Source of the DNA: a virus
Strand: one strand, 5' to 3'
Virus record (IMG/VR): IMGVR_UViG_3300042301_001937
Coordinates: 1-64,000 of that record
DNA length: 64,000 bases
Each line of letters opens with the position of its first letter. Within the stretch, counting starts at the first letter, position 1. The notes beneath the pieces were generated by a model. The model worked only from the letters and a program-made list of their open reading frames with translations. It was not told the origin of the DNA and searched no databases. The translations under genes and the position numbers were made by a program. This document shows, one piece after another, positions 55,818 to 64,000 of the stretch.

Positions 55818-56927
55818 TTATTCATTAGTTAGTACCATTTCTGTTTGAGTTTTAAATCTATCACCAGCTTGTGTTACCTCAAGTAAATAATTAGCTGACA
55901 TGCTAACAATTTCTTGATGAGTAGCGTCTGGTAAATCACAATCTTGTTCTAGATAATAAGACACAACATTTGGTTTACGAATATAAGATAAAATTACATC
56001 AGTTACAACAAAATTAAAATTTCCTGTTTTTTGATAGTAAATATTAAAATGATTTTCTGAGAAAAAATACAATGGAAACTCAGCCGATGTTTTATTAAAC
56101 GGATCAGCCTGCATTGCATAGATATCATCTTCTTGTGTTAATTTACCAGAAGTAGTTAAAGTTGTTCCATTACTATAAAAAGAAATATTATATTCTTCAT
56201 TAGTTAATTCTGTAGGCCCTTCTTCAGTTTCATCTAATAACTTATACTCGTACTCAAAAACATAAGAAGGATTTGTTTCTTTAATTAAAATTATAATAGA
56301 ATTTTGGAAATAAAGATCTTTATACGATTCCCAGAAAAATTCTATTAACGGATAATTAGCAAATGCTTTAGTTAACTTTTGCATTAAAATACTAGCTATT
56401 AAACTAGTATCTTCAGGAAAAGAATAATTTACACCTGCAGCAGGAAACTCTACTGTAATATTAGTATCCTCTGTTTCAGTTATTTTAATTGTTCCTATAT
56501 CAGTATTAGAAGGAAAATCACTCATATTTAATACAGCGTAGTTATACAACTGTGTAGTTGCTGTAGGTACAATACTACCACATTGATTATGAGCTACTCT
56601 AAATCTAGCAGCTACAGCATGGTAATAATTTCCAGGTAATTCAAAATTAACTTTTTCATTTACATCTGGATCTGTACTTGGAGGAATAGTTGCTTTTCCA
56701 ATATAATTAGATACGACAAGTGCACGTAAGTCGTCAATACGTTTTTGACTCATCTCAAATCCTCTCTTCATAAGATTAGATTTAGATGAATATTTTTGGT
56801 TTAAAAATCTTAGAATACTCCTATTAATAGCAATGTCAACTTCTTGACGAGAAAAGGTATCAAACAAAAATGAATTCATTTTATTCATCTCAGCTTGAAT
56901 CTCTGTATGCATTTGTGTTATATTCAT
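55818..56927 (-). CDS. Connector/ring-type structural protein
   Basis: A 369-residue protein with a helical N-terminus (QAEMNKMNSFLFDTFSRQEVD, then IAINRSILRFLNQKY), a beta middle and a helical end. This plan recalls head-completion or ring proteins of crAss-like phages. Its place just after the capsid genes supports that. A hairpin precedes its start. Confidence 0.5.
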   Translation of the reverse strand: MNITQMHTEIQAEMNKMNSFLFDTFSRQEVDIAINRSILRFLNQKYSSKSNLMKRGFEMSQKRIDDLRALVVSNYIGKATIPPSTDPDVNEKVNFELPGNYYHAVAARFRVAHNQCGSIVPTATTQLYNYAVLNMSDFPSNTDIGTIKITETEDTNITVEFPAAGVNYSFPEDTSLIASILMQKLTKAFANYPLIEFFWESYKDLYFQNSIIILIKETNPSYVFEYEYKLLDETEEGPTELTNEEYNISFYSNGTTLTTSGKLTQEDDIYAMQADPFNKTSAEFPLYFFSENHFNIYYQKTGNFNFVVTDVILSYIRKPNVVSYYLEQDCDLPDATHQEIVSMSANYLLEVTQAGDRFKTQTEMVLTNE

Positions 56928-56939
56928 ATTTTTAAAAGT

Positions 56940-56958
56940 AGGGGGCTATTAACCCCCT
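56940..56958. terminator. GC-rich hairpin between structural genes
   Basis: AGGGGGCT and AACCCCCT flank a short loop, in a spacer of only 35 bases. On the minus (coding) strand the T tract after it is weak, so it may attenuate rather than stop transcription. Read on the plus strand it is followed by TGTTTTTATTT. Confidence 0.55.
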
Positions 56959-56962
56959 GTTT

Positions 56963-57835
56963 TTATTTAGCTTTTTTAACTTCCTTAGTTTTCATACCAA
57001 GGTCTAATTGTTTCAATTTTGCCAACATAATAGCATAAGATTCAGAGTTATTAGGACTCTTTAAGTATGCAATTGTTTGGTTTAATTCTCCAAGTGGCTC
57101 AGAACCATAGATATAGTTATTACCTACTTTTTGAATTATTTTAGCTTCTACAAATGAAGCTATTTGTGCTTTGTATTCAAGATCTGGATCAGATACGATT
57201 TCTAGTAATAAACCAGGTTTCTTTTCGTAAGCTTCTTCCATTTTCAAATCTTTTTCTTGTTTTTTCAGATTTGAAAGAGAAGTAACTGAACCAAGTTCTG
57301 GCATTTCTACTGTTAATCTTCTTAATACCCAATCTTGTTTTACTTCGTCTTCAAGTAATTTAGCAAATTCCAACACAGCTTTAGTTTTAGTCATAAGCTT
57401 TTTGCTTCTGTTGTCTAACTCTAATTGCTCATCTTCAATGTAATACATCTTAGTTTGTGTTGAATCTGAAGTTATTTTATTCTCTGCCACTAAAGGATGA
57501 GACATTGCAAACTTGTATTTAATGTAATCCATGAGGTCATAAGGCTCATTTAATTCTTCATCAAATCCAATGTTCAATAACTTTCCTTCGTAAGGAATAG
57601 GGATTGCAATGTTGTTAAAATACTTTTCAACTTCCAATCTAAATTTAGGGTCTGTAGGTTCTACTCCAATAATTGATGGCATCCATTTTTTGACTTCATC
57701 AAATGTTAAACCTGTTCCTACTGAACCACTTCTTGTCAAATAACTACCTAAAGTAGCTGTTCTTTCTTGTGTTAAAGAAAGATGTACTCCGTGTCTACGG
57801 ACTTCTTTTCTGTGAATTTTAATCTTTTTTTCCAT
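56963..57835 (-). CDS. Structural protein next to the capsid gene
   Basis: A 290-residue charged helical protein (RRHGVHLSLTQERTATLGSY, then EEAYEKKPGLLLEIVSD). It follows the major capsid gene, where crAss-like phages encode a conserved virion component of unclear role. It has no enzyme motif. It is transcribed after a terminator-like hairpin. Confidence 0.5.
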   Translation of the reverse strand: MEKKIKIHRKEVRRHGVHLSLTQERTATLGSYLTRSGSVGTGLTFDEVKKWMPSIIGVEPTDPKFRLEVEKYFNNIAIPIPYEGKLLNIGFDEELNEPYDLMDYIKYKFAMSHPLVAENKITSDSTQTKMYYIEDEQLELDNRSKKLMTKTKAVLEFAKLLEDEVKQDWVLRRLTVEMPELGSVTSLSNLKKQEKDLKMEEAYEKKPGLLLEIVSDPDLEYKAQIASFVEAKIIQKVGNNYIYGSEPLGELNQTIAYLKSPNNSESYAIMLAKLKQLDLGMKTKEVKKAK

Positions 57836-57861
57836 GTCTTTATTCTATTAATCAATTTTTT

Positions 57862-57903
57862 TAATTTAAAAAATTAAGGGTAGTGTATTTCAACTACCCT
57901 TAA
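57862..57903 (-). terminator. Strong terminator after the major capsid gene
   Basis: The minus strand forms TTAAGGGTAGT / ACTACCCTTAA, an 11-pair perfect stem with an eight-base loop, then AATTTTTT. It likely lets the capsid gene be made in excess over downstream genes. Confidence 0.85.
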
Positions 57904-57914
57904 TCGTAATATTA

Positions 57915-59363
57915 CTACAAACCAGCAGTACAAGCTAAGTCGATAGAAGTGTTAAATCTTCTAAGAACAACTTGTCCAGCTTTCAAGAAGTGTACTGAAC
58001 TACCATCTTTATCAGTTGCAATGATATCGTTAGCAGTAAAGTCAGTTCCTGATGGTGCTTCGTTAATACCTTTTACCATACCACGTAACATTGCACGGCC
58101 TTTCTTAGAAACCATAGACAAGTTACTCATACCATCATAAGTAGATGTATCTACAAATGCCATACGGAAAGATTCCAATGGAAGGTTAGGGTAGTTAGGG
58201 TGTTTAGGAGAAGCCAAAGCTTGAGGACCGTTATCAAAAATAGAAGCAGTTTTGATAATCACCTTGTAACCATCAACGTGTTGATAAGTATCAAAGTATC
58301 CACCTAATCCCAAATTGTATCCATCACCAGTAACGAATTTGTTATCTGATAATTTGATGTACTGTTTAGAACTAAGTTCATTTTTCATAGCTTGGTCAAA
58401 CATTAAACGACCACCAATACCTGTGAACAAAGTGATAACTTTATTTTCAGCATCTGACATACCATAAAATACGTCACGAATGGTTTGATCAATTTTATCA
58501 GCTGTTAATGCACCATAGGTATCTTTGTTAGTGATTTGTTCGAACAAACCAGATCCACGTACAATTGGATTACCTTGTTCATCACGTTCGTTGATAACAC
58601 CATAAGCATCACGATTTGATTTAGAATACCAGTAGTTAGTTTCACATTCTACACGGAAACTTAAATTGTGTTGGTATTCTTCGTAAGGCCAATACATTTC
58701 ACGGTTACCTCCACCTTTGGTGTCTAACTGTACAGTTTTAGCTTTACGATATTTGATGTTACCTTCGTAAGCATAACCTTTACGAATAGTACCTACGTCA
58801 CCACGAACTTTAACTGGAGCAGTTGAAGTAGACAAGCTACCAAAAGATCCAAATGAAGCTACCGAGTTCCAACCCAATGCATACAATGAACCAGCAGCAA
58901 CTTCACTTGCAGGTAAAAATTCAGATGCATTTTTAGCAACTAATCTTACACTGTAAGCCCATTGACCGTTAGTTTGAATACGGTTAGTAATACGTAATTG
59001 GTAACCTTGAGGTGACAAGATAGTGTAACCTACAGGGAAAATACCTTCAGCAAAATACAAAGTAGCTTCTGAGTAACCAATACCGAAGTTAGCTGCATAA
59101 GAACCTGAAGGAGGTGATTGAAGAGATACTGCCTTGAACAAACGTCCAATTACATCATACTCGTATTCGTCACCATCAATTTCTTGAATAGCGTTCATAC
59201 CTTCTGAAAGGTACATTAAAGGAAAACGAGAAGATTCATTACCCATCATACGAGTAAGAACTGGTGCGATTTTGTCAGGCTGTGCATTAATCAGACGAGA
59301 GAAAGAAGCATCATTACTTTTCATGCTTTCATTCCACACTTGATCCATTAAAAATTGTGCCAT
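57915..59363 (-). CDS. Major capsid protein (HK97 fold, crAss-like)
   Basis: A 482-residue protein that I recognise as the crAss-like capsid type: DKIAPVLTRMMGNESSRFPL, the TKGGGNREMYWPYEEYQHNL core, and DTYGALTADKIDQTIRDVFY. HK97-fold capsids share this mixed layout. Codon use is enriched for the common codons of highly expressed genes, and both a scaffold-like gene upstream and a strong terminator downstream fit. It forms the icosahedral shell. Start ATG 59363 has an A-rich leader. Confidence 0.85.
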   Translation of the reverse strand: MAQFLMDQVWNESMKSNDASFSRLINAQPDKIAPVLTRMMGNESSRFPLMYLSEGMNAIQEIDGDEYEYDVIGRLFKAVSLQSPPSGSYAANFGIGYSEATLYFAEGIFPVGYTILSPQGYQLRITNRIQTNGQWAYSVRLVAKNASEFLPASEVAAGSLYALGWNSVASFGSFGSLSTSTAPVKVRGDVGTIRKGYAYEGNIKYRKAKTVQLDTKGGGNREMYWPYEEYQHNLSFRVECETNYWYSKSNRDAYGVINERDEQGNPIVRGSGLFEQITNKDTYGALTADKIDQTIRDVFYGMSDAENKVITLFTGIGGRLMFDQAMKNELSSKQYIKLSDNKFVTGDGYNLGLGGYFDTYQHVDGYKVIIKTASIFDNGPQALASPKHPNYPNLPLESFRMAFVDTSTYDGMSNLSMVSKKGRAMLRGMVKGINEAPSGTDFTANDIIATDKDGSSVHFLKAGQVVLRRFNTSIDLACTAGL

Positions 59364-59393
59364 AGTTTATTTGTTGTTTTTTTAGAGAATTGT

Positions 59394-60515
59394 TTATTTA
59401 ATTGAGAAATCAATATCATCTTCTGCTGAACTTGAATAGCCTCCACCACTTTTCATCTTTGGTGTTACTCCTTTAAGTTTATCCCTTAAAGTTGAAGCTT
59501 TCTGACTTGCAGCAGCAGTTGATATGTATTTATTTAAGTTACCTTTATTTTTTAAGAATATAGCTAAAGCAACTCTGTCTTCTACACTAAGATTTTTTAA
59601 ATCTTCTTGCATTTGTGAAGCATTGTTTTTAGTTGGTCTAGACATATAGTCCATTATTGCTCTTTGCTCAGTAGTTGGAATGTTAAAGTTTTGTACTCTA
59701 CCTTTTTTAATAGTAGTATCAACTTCACCCCAAAATCTTTGCAATTGTTGTCTTCTTTGAATATCAGCTGCTCTTTGTTGTTCTAACAATACAGCACGTT
59801 GACGATCTTGCATTTTAGTAAGTTTACCTGCTGCAATTTGTGCTTGTTTTGCTAAAGTACCAGAGATTTCTAAATCTTCTAAAGACTCTTTAATTTCTTC
59901 ATCCGTGTAATCCATTTCTCTGTATAATGTTCTCATTACAGATTTTTGTACTGATTCATCTTTCAAATCAATAGTTGAAAAGTCAACTTCTGGATTAGCT
60001 GTAGTAAAGAATTGTTTAATGTTTTCTTCTGTTGCATCGTCACCTAGCATTTGAAGATAATCAAAAAATTCTCCTGCAATTGGAGGAAGAGATTCAAAGT
60101 ATCCATTCAATTTTGCGTCAGCAACTTTATCCGAAGCATTGGTAATAAACTGTGCAAGTCCATCCTCTGTTTCTTCATAAGTTTCATCTTCATCGAATTG
60201 ATAACCTAATTTTTCTGCTAATGTTTCAAAGAGCGTTGATTCAGATCCTTCACCTTCTAAGTTTAATTCTTCTTCAGGTTCTGGTTCTGGATCAGGTTGT
60301 TTTTTAGATGTTTTTTTAGGCTCAGGTTCTGGTTCTAAAATGTCATCTACAGGTTCAACCTTTTTTTCCTTTCCAACTTTTTTCTTTTCAGGTTGTGGTG
60401 TTGGTTCCACATCATCTACCACAATATCTTTTGTGGTTTCTGTTTGAGTTGATTCTCCGACTTTAGTTAAGTCAAACTCTAATTCCTCAAATCCTGCTTC
60501 TTTTTCATTACTCAT
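59394..60515 (-). CDS. Scaffold-like acidic assembly protein
   Basis: About 373 residues from ATG 60515; the in-frame TTG at 60521 is unlikely. The N-terminal 110 residues are Pro/Glu/Lys-rich repeats (LEPEPEPKKTSKKQPDPEPE), then acidic helices, then a coiled coil with MQDRQRAVLLEQQRAADIQR, and a basic C-terminus. Acidic, helical and located between portal and capsid genes, it matches scaffolding proteins that guide shell assembly and then leave. Confidence 0.7.
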   Translation of the reverse strand: MSNEKEAGFEELEFDLTKVGESTQTETTKDIVVDDVEPTPQPEKKKVGKEKKVEPVDDILEPEPEPKKTSKKQPDPEPEPEEELNLEGEGSESTLFETLAEKLGYQFDEDETYEETEDGLAQFITNASDKVADAKLNGYFESLPPIAGEFFDYLQMLGDDATEENIKQFFTTANPEVDFSTIDLKDESVQKSVMRTLYREMDYTDEEIKESLEDLEISGTLAKQAQIAAGKLTKMQDRQRAVLLEQQRAADIQRRQQLQRFWGEVDTTIKKGRVQNFNIPTTEQRAIMDYMSRPTKNNASQMQEDLKNLSVEDRVALAIFLKNKGNLNKYISTAAASQKASTLRDKLKGVTPKMKSGGGYSSSAEDDIDFSIK

Positions 60516-60521
60516 ATTCAA

Positions 60522-60532
60522 TTACAAATTTA
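60522..60532 (-). promoter_or_regulatory. Candidate -7 box (TAAATTTGTAA) before the scaffold gene
   Basis: The minus strand reads TAAATTTGTAA nine bases before the ATG (60515-60513) of the scaffold-like gene, inside a 66-base spacer. It matches TAnnTTTG, though the -33 element is missing. The same 11-mer occurs before the 660-aa gene. Confidence 0.35.
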
Positions 60533-60581
60533 AAATGTTATTTAATAACTTTATTTATAGATTTCGTTCTTTAATTGTATA

Positions 60582-62927
60582 TCACTTACTTGATGGCTTT
60601 TTAGCTGCAGTTTTCTCACGTGATTTAATTTCCATTTCTTTCATCTTCATTTCAGCTGCTTTCATTTCTTTTTCATGATCCATTCTCTTATTATCATTAA
60701 ACTGATTAGCTTGCATTTCCTGCATTTTTAAATTAGTAGTGGTAGCCAATTTAGTTTGTTCAAGAGATAATTTAGCTTGATCTAAAATAGTATCTGCATT
60801 AGGACCTTCATCAATAGCTAAAGCTGTAAGTTCAGTACGTTTAATATCCCACATACCTTTTCTGTCAATTTGCTCTAATACATATTGTTGTTGAAGATGT
60901 AAAGCTTCTTGTTTCTTATCTTCTAATTGTATAGCAGCTTGGTTCTGACTTTGTTGTTGTGCTTGTTGATATTCTTGTAATTTCTTTTCAGCAACTTTTA
61001 ATTTAGTTTTAGCTTCAGCAATTGTATTAACATCTAAAGCATCAACTACAGCAGAAGCTGGAGTACCATTTTGCAACATAGGTTGAGTCAAAGAATGAAT
61101 TAATTGTAATCTTTCTTGTTCCCTGTTACTATCAGATACAGCAATACCATATTCAGTTTCCATGTGAGTAAGTACATCCATATCCATATAAATTACATCA
61201 GTAGAATTAGGCATAACAAACGTAGCTGCTTTACCGTTAATCCAAGCTAATTTAGAATAATCTATAATTCCTTCGTACTCACGTTTTCTAAATTCATCAA
61301 ATTTAGTAAAATACATTTCTGTAATAAGTGATGATTGTAATACAGATCTTTCAACTCCACCTACAGTTTCTGATGATGAAATCTGACCTTCTCTTTGTTT
61401 AGAGATACCACATACCTCATCCCATTCTGATTTGATGAAACCTAAAAGATCAATATACATCTTAATAGTCTGTGATGCTAATTGTAATCTAGTTTGATGG
61501 GTAGCATTCATTTTAACAGTATCTTTTGAATAGTCAACAAACATCATACTTACCTGATCAGCATATAATAACCATTTATCCATGCTCCAACCTTGAGGTT
61601 TCCAGTTAATGTCAATTAAAGCCATATCATCTTTCATTTTAGCCATAGCTAATTTAAGACGATGGAATGTAGCATTATATAATACCTGGAAAGGAATACC
61701 TCTTGAAACTAAAGATACACTCTTTGAGTTAATGTTAGACATAATCCTACCATTATAAGGTAACTTACATTTTGATGGATTATCTAAACTACCTCTTTGT
61801 GTTGGTACAGGACGCATTCTTTTATATAATGCAGTACCTAATTTATAACCTTCCCATACTTCATTAACCCAATACCATTCTATTTTCTGTCCTTTTTCTG
61901 GAGTATAAGTTTCATCTACTTCTAAAGTTTGAGTCATACCCATTTCGTCTACAAAATCGACAAAACCGATTTTCTTCCTTGACTTCCAAACAACGTGCAT
62001 TACTTCTATTAATCTAGACCATTGTTTAAACCCTACACTTCTATCGTAATAAACGTTAGAGTTAGAGTTAATAGCTGGACCTTGAATAGCTAAAGAATCA
62101 ATTAATTTAATTTCTTTTTCATCTAGCTCATCATAGAACATGTCAATGACAGTAGACGGATGCATATATTTTCTTCTAACTACCCAGTCACCGTCTTCTA
62201 CAAACTGAACATCTGGGTCTTTATCAAAATCTATGTCAAGTGGATTTACTACTTCTACAACAGGTTCGTTATGTTCTATTCCTTTTAATGTATAAGTTTC
62301 TCCTGTAACTAACCAATGGAAAAAAGCTAAGTTATATTTTTCATCTAATTTTTGAGTAGACTTAATATAGTCTATTGCTTTTTGACCAGCAATAGCTCTT
62401 TTATCTCTATAAGTAGCTTCAAATTCTTCTTTAACTTTCTCAGGTACAGGTACTTCTTCTGAAGCTACACCTGTCTGAACACCTTGAGCATTAAGTTCAT
62501 TAATAAACATTTGCTCTAAGGTCTGGTTAATTTTTTGATTTAACTCTTCATCTTTTTTAGTAACAACATCATCATTTACTACGTACACCATTTCTTTCTT
62601 AGGGCGTTTAGCATATTCTGATGATAAAAGATCTACTTTAGTATTAATGATAGGATAGTTCTGAACATCTGACCAATCTCCTTCAATAGGAGTACCGAAT
62701 GGTTCAGTAATTAGTTTATAATCTTCTAAGAAGATATTACCGTTATAGTAATCGTAAAGCTTTTTTAATTTAAGCTTCCAAGTGTTAGTAGTAAAAGTAG
62801 ATCTAGCTATGTAAGCGTTCATGGTGAACTTTACCATAGCATAATCATTTCTTATCTTATCTTTATACGATACGTTTTGATTTGGAATATCAAAAGTCAT
62901 ATCTACTCCTGCTGCTGGATTACTCAT
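60582..62927 (-). CDS. Portal protein
   Basis: A 781-residue protein of the crAss-like portal type. Features include WKLKLKKLYDYYNGNIFLED, PIINTKVDLLSSEYAKRPKK and the long helical C-terminus with a Gln-rich coiled coil (KLQEYQQAQQQSQNQ) expected of the barrel and crown. It forms the dodecameric DNA gate between terminase and tail. It lies between terL and the scaffold gene, the standard order. Confidence 0.85.
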   Translation of the reverse strand: MSNPAAGVDMTFDIPNQNVSYKDKIRNDYAMVKFTMNAYIARSTFTTNTWKLKLKKLYDYYNGNIFLEDYKLITEPFGTPIEGDWSDVQNYPIINTKVDLLSSEYAKRPKKEMVYVVNDDVVTKKDEELNQKINQTLEQMFINELNAQGVQTGVASEEVPVPEKVKEEFEATYRDKRAIAGQKAIDYIKSTQKLDEKYNLAFFHWLVTGETYTLKGIEHNEPVVEVVNPLDIDFDKDPDVQFVEDGDWVVRRKYMHPSTVIDMFYDELDEKEIKLIDSLAIQGPAINSNSNVYYDRSVGFKQWSRLIEVMHVVWKSRKKIGFVDFVDEMGMTQTLEVDETYTPEKGQKIEWYWVNEVWEGYKLGTALYKRMRPVPTQRGSLDNPSKCKLPYNGRIMSNINSKSVSLVSRGIPFQVLYNATFHRLKLAMAKMKDDMALIDINWKPQGWSMDKWLLYADQVSMMFVDYSKDTVKMNATHQTRLQLASQTIKMYIDLLGFIKSEWDEVCGISKQREGQISSSETVGGVERSVLQSSLITEMYFTKFDEFRKREYEGIIDYSKLAWINGKAATFVMPNSTDVIYMDMDVLTHMETEYGIAVSDSNREQERLQLIHSLTQPMLQNGTPASAVVDALDVNTIAEAKTKLKVAEKKLQEYQQAQQQSQNQAAIQLEDKKQEALHLQQQYVLEQIDRKGMWDIKRTELTALAIDEGPNADTILDQAKLSLEQTKLATTTNLKMQEMQANQFNDNKRMDHEKEMKAAEMKMKEMEIKSREKTAAKKPSSK

Positions 62928-62942
62928 TAATTTTAATTATTA

Positions 62943-62977
62943 TTGCAAATTTAATGGAACAATTTGTTAATCCCAAA
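62943..62977 (-). promoter_or_regulatory. Candidate Bacteroidota-type late promoter before portal
   Basis: TTTG (62977-62974) and TAAATTTG (62953-62946) are separated by exactly 20 bases on the minus strand, meeting TTTG-N19-21-TAnnTTTG in full. Transcription would begin about ten bases before the portal ATG. The promoter overlaps the 3' end of terL. Confidence 0.5.
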
Positions 62978-64000
62978 CTTTGTGTCCATCCGAGTAAAGA
63001 ACTCCTCATCATAAGGTGAGGTTCTTTTTTCTTCTGGGGGTGGCTTTAAAAGAAGTTCTTTCTTATAAAGCATAGCTACAAACATAGCTGAAACCCTATC
63101 AAAGTTTCCATCATAACTAAATTTGATCAATTCCTCTAACAAAGGTACGGAATAAATTTTATGTAAATTCAATAATTGTTCTCCGTCTTCTGTTACTTCC
63201 CTTTTTTGTAACAACCAGTCTCTGAGATAACTAGCTGCTTGTTTTTTAGTTTCTATACTAGACATAGATACACCGTAGCTTCTACCTAACTTTCTTTTAG
63301 GAGCATCATTCATATCGTACACCGTTACCTCTTCTTCTAATCGATGGAATAGTTTATGTATTCTAGCATAAGCTAAAATGTCTCCGTCCCTATCATTTTC
63401 AAATACAATCTTAGCATTATAATAATGAGCTAACAAAAATAAATTCTTGTTGTAGTCATCTTGAAGATTAGGTCTGCCTACATATTCAGCTACAATCATG
63501 TCGTAAGGCTTTGAAAAGTTATTAACACGTTTAAATACAAAAGTAGCACCTAAAGAGTCACGTTTAGTTATTTTCTTATCTTTACCTTTATCTATAGCAT
63601 AAGGGTCAGTAGCTATAAAGTACAGATTATCAGGAGCTACGTCATTAATCTGAAAGGGTTGCTGATAAATAATAACAGCACCTTCTCCGTCAACATCTGG
63701 TTTTAAAGGAAAGTTATTAATAGGTTTAACGTCATCTCTAGGTTCAAATTTTACCTTACCGTGACTATCTGTAAATAAGATTCCTGGTGTACCCAAATAC
63801 TGTAAGGCTTTTTGAGATCTAATGTTATTGATCTGTTGGTTTAACTCAGCTTTAGGAAATATATTAGTACCTATCTTAATAAAAGCTTCTGATGGTTTAC
63901 GTGGAAATTCAGCTAAATAAGCATCAACCTCATTTGGATTTTTAGATTTACGTTTTAAATTCTCTACTTGTTGTTCAATAAATAACTCAGCTTCTGTTGT
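62951..64000 (-). CDS. Large terminase subunit, nuclease part (5' partial)
   Basis: The frame is open to the right edge, so the ATPase half lies outside the window; about 349 residues are visible. The segment AEFPRKPSEAFIK and then YFIATDPYAIDK, FENDRDGDILAYARIH and the acidic region after DRVSAMFVAMLY match the RNase H-like terminase nuclease, which cuts concatemeric DNA at packaging. It precedes portal, as in crAss-like phages. An apparent start at 63796 is a TTG within the conserved body, not the true start. Confidence 0.85.
   Translation of the reverse strand, partial: TTEAELFIEQQVENLKRKSKNPNEVDAYLAEFPRKPSEAFIKIGTNIFPKAELNQQINNIRSQKALQYLGTPGILFTDSHGKVKFEPRDDVKPINNFPLKPDVDGEGAVIIYQQPFQINDVAPDNLYFIATDPYAIDKGKDKKITKRDSLGATFVFKRVNNFSKPYDMIVAEYVGRPNLQDDYNKNLFLLAHYYNAKIVFENDRDGDILAYARIHKLFHRLEEEVTVYDMNDAPKRKLGRSYGVSMSSIETKKQAASYLRDWLLQKREVTEDGEQLLNLHKIYSVPLLEELIKFSYDGNFDRVSAMFVAMLYKKELLLKPPPEEKRTSPYDEEFFTRMDTKFGINKLFH

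Noticed and set aside
1-64000. Stop-codon reassignment (TAG or TGA), known from some crAss-like phages
   Set aside because: TAG, TGA and TAA all end genes at expected positions and no conserved domain is broken by in-frame TAG or TGA apart from the spliced genes.

Overview
The window looks like about two thirds of the genome of a crAss-like podovirus (order Crassvirales) that infects a member of the Bacteroidota. Three things support this: strong AT bias with A-rich, mostly Shine-Dalgarno-free leaders; the gene order terminase - portal - scaffold - HK97-type capsid - connector/tail genes - lysis genes - giant virion proteins; and a separate block of replication genes facing the other way. TAA, TAG and TGA all end genes, so there is no sign of stop-codon recoding. 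No tRNA gene or CRISPR array was seen.

Left arm (1-16036, + strand): the early/replication module. In order it holds a partial DnaA-C-like protein, small ORFs, a DnaB-type helicase, a RecT-like annealing protein, an HTH protein, SSB, a TOPRIM primase, a metallopeptidase/VWA protein, a MoxR-like AAA+ ATPase with two related unknown proteins, a RusA-like protein, a DUF1599-like protein, a membrane-anchored glucosaminidase-like lysin, a family A DNA polymerase and a PD-(D/E)XK exonuclease. Two genes here are interrupted by group I introns. The recT-like gene (intron 2633-3423) carries an HNH endonuclease, and the metallopeptidase-VWA gene (intron 5959-7036) carries a LAGLIDADG endonuclease. For both introns P1 and P10 pairings, the terminal G and reading-frame restoration agree on the splice sites. 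Splicing of the second rebuilds the HExxH zinc site.

The arms converge on a strong hairpin at 16025-16049. Right arm (16048-64000, - strand, described in transcription order from 64000 down): partial large terminase, portal, scaffold-like protein, major capsid protein, connector/ring-type proteins, beta-rich surface proteins, a lysis cassette (small membrane proteins, M15 peptidase, a probable unimolecular spanin), more ring-type proteins, a 1696-aa muzzle-like tail protein and a Dps-like protein. Then come the giant proteins: a 1008-aa protein ending in an L,D-transpeptidase fold, a 1278-aa protein with beta-barrel-like segments and double-glycine repeats, a 460-aa protein, a 660-aa cargo-like protein, a 3725-aa protein with the crAss virion RNA polymerase motif DFDVD plus an HExxH site, and a 1721-aa polyvalent protein (HExxH, ADP-ribosyltransferase-like and PD-(D/E)XK regions).

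Likely workflow, as inference: the giant proteins leave the capsid with the DNA. The virion RNA polymerase would transcribe the early arm, while the transpeptidase and barrel-like segments may help cross the Gram-negative envelope. The early arm then replicates and recombines DNA. Late operons may use Bacteroidota-type promoters (TTTG-N20-TAnnTTTG before the portal gene), and the lysis cassette ends the cycle.
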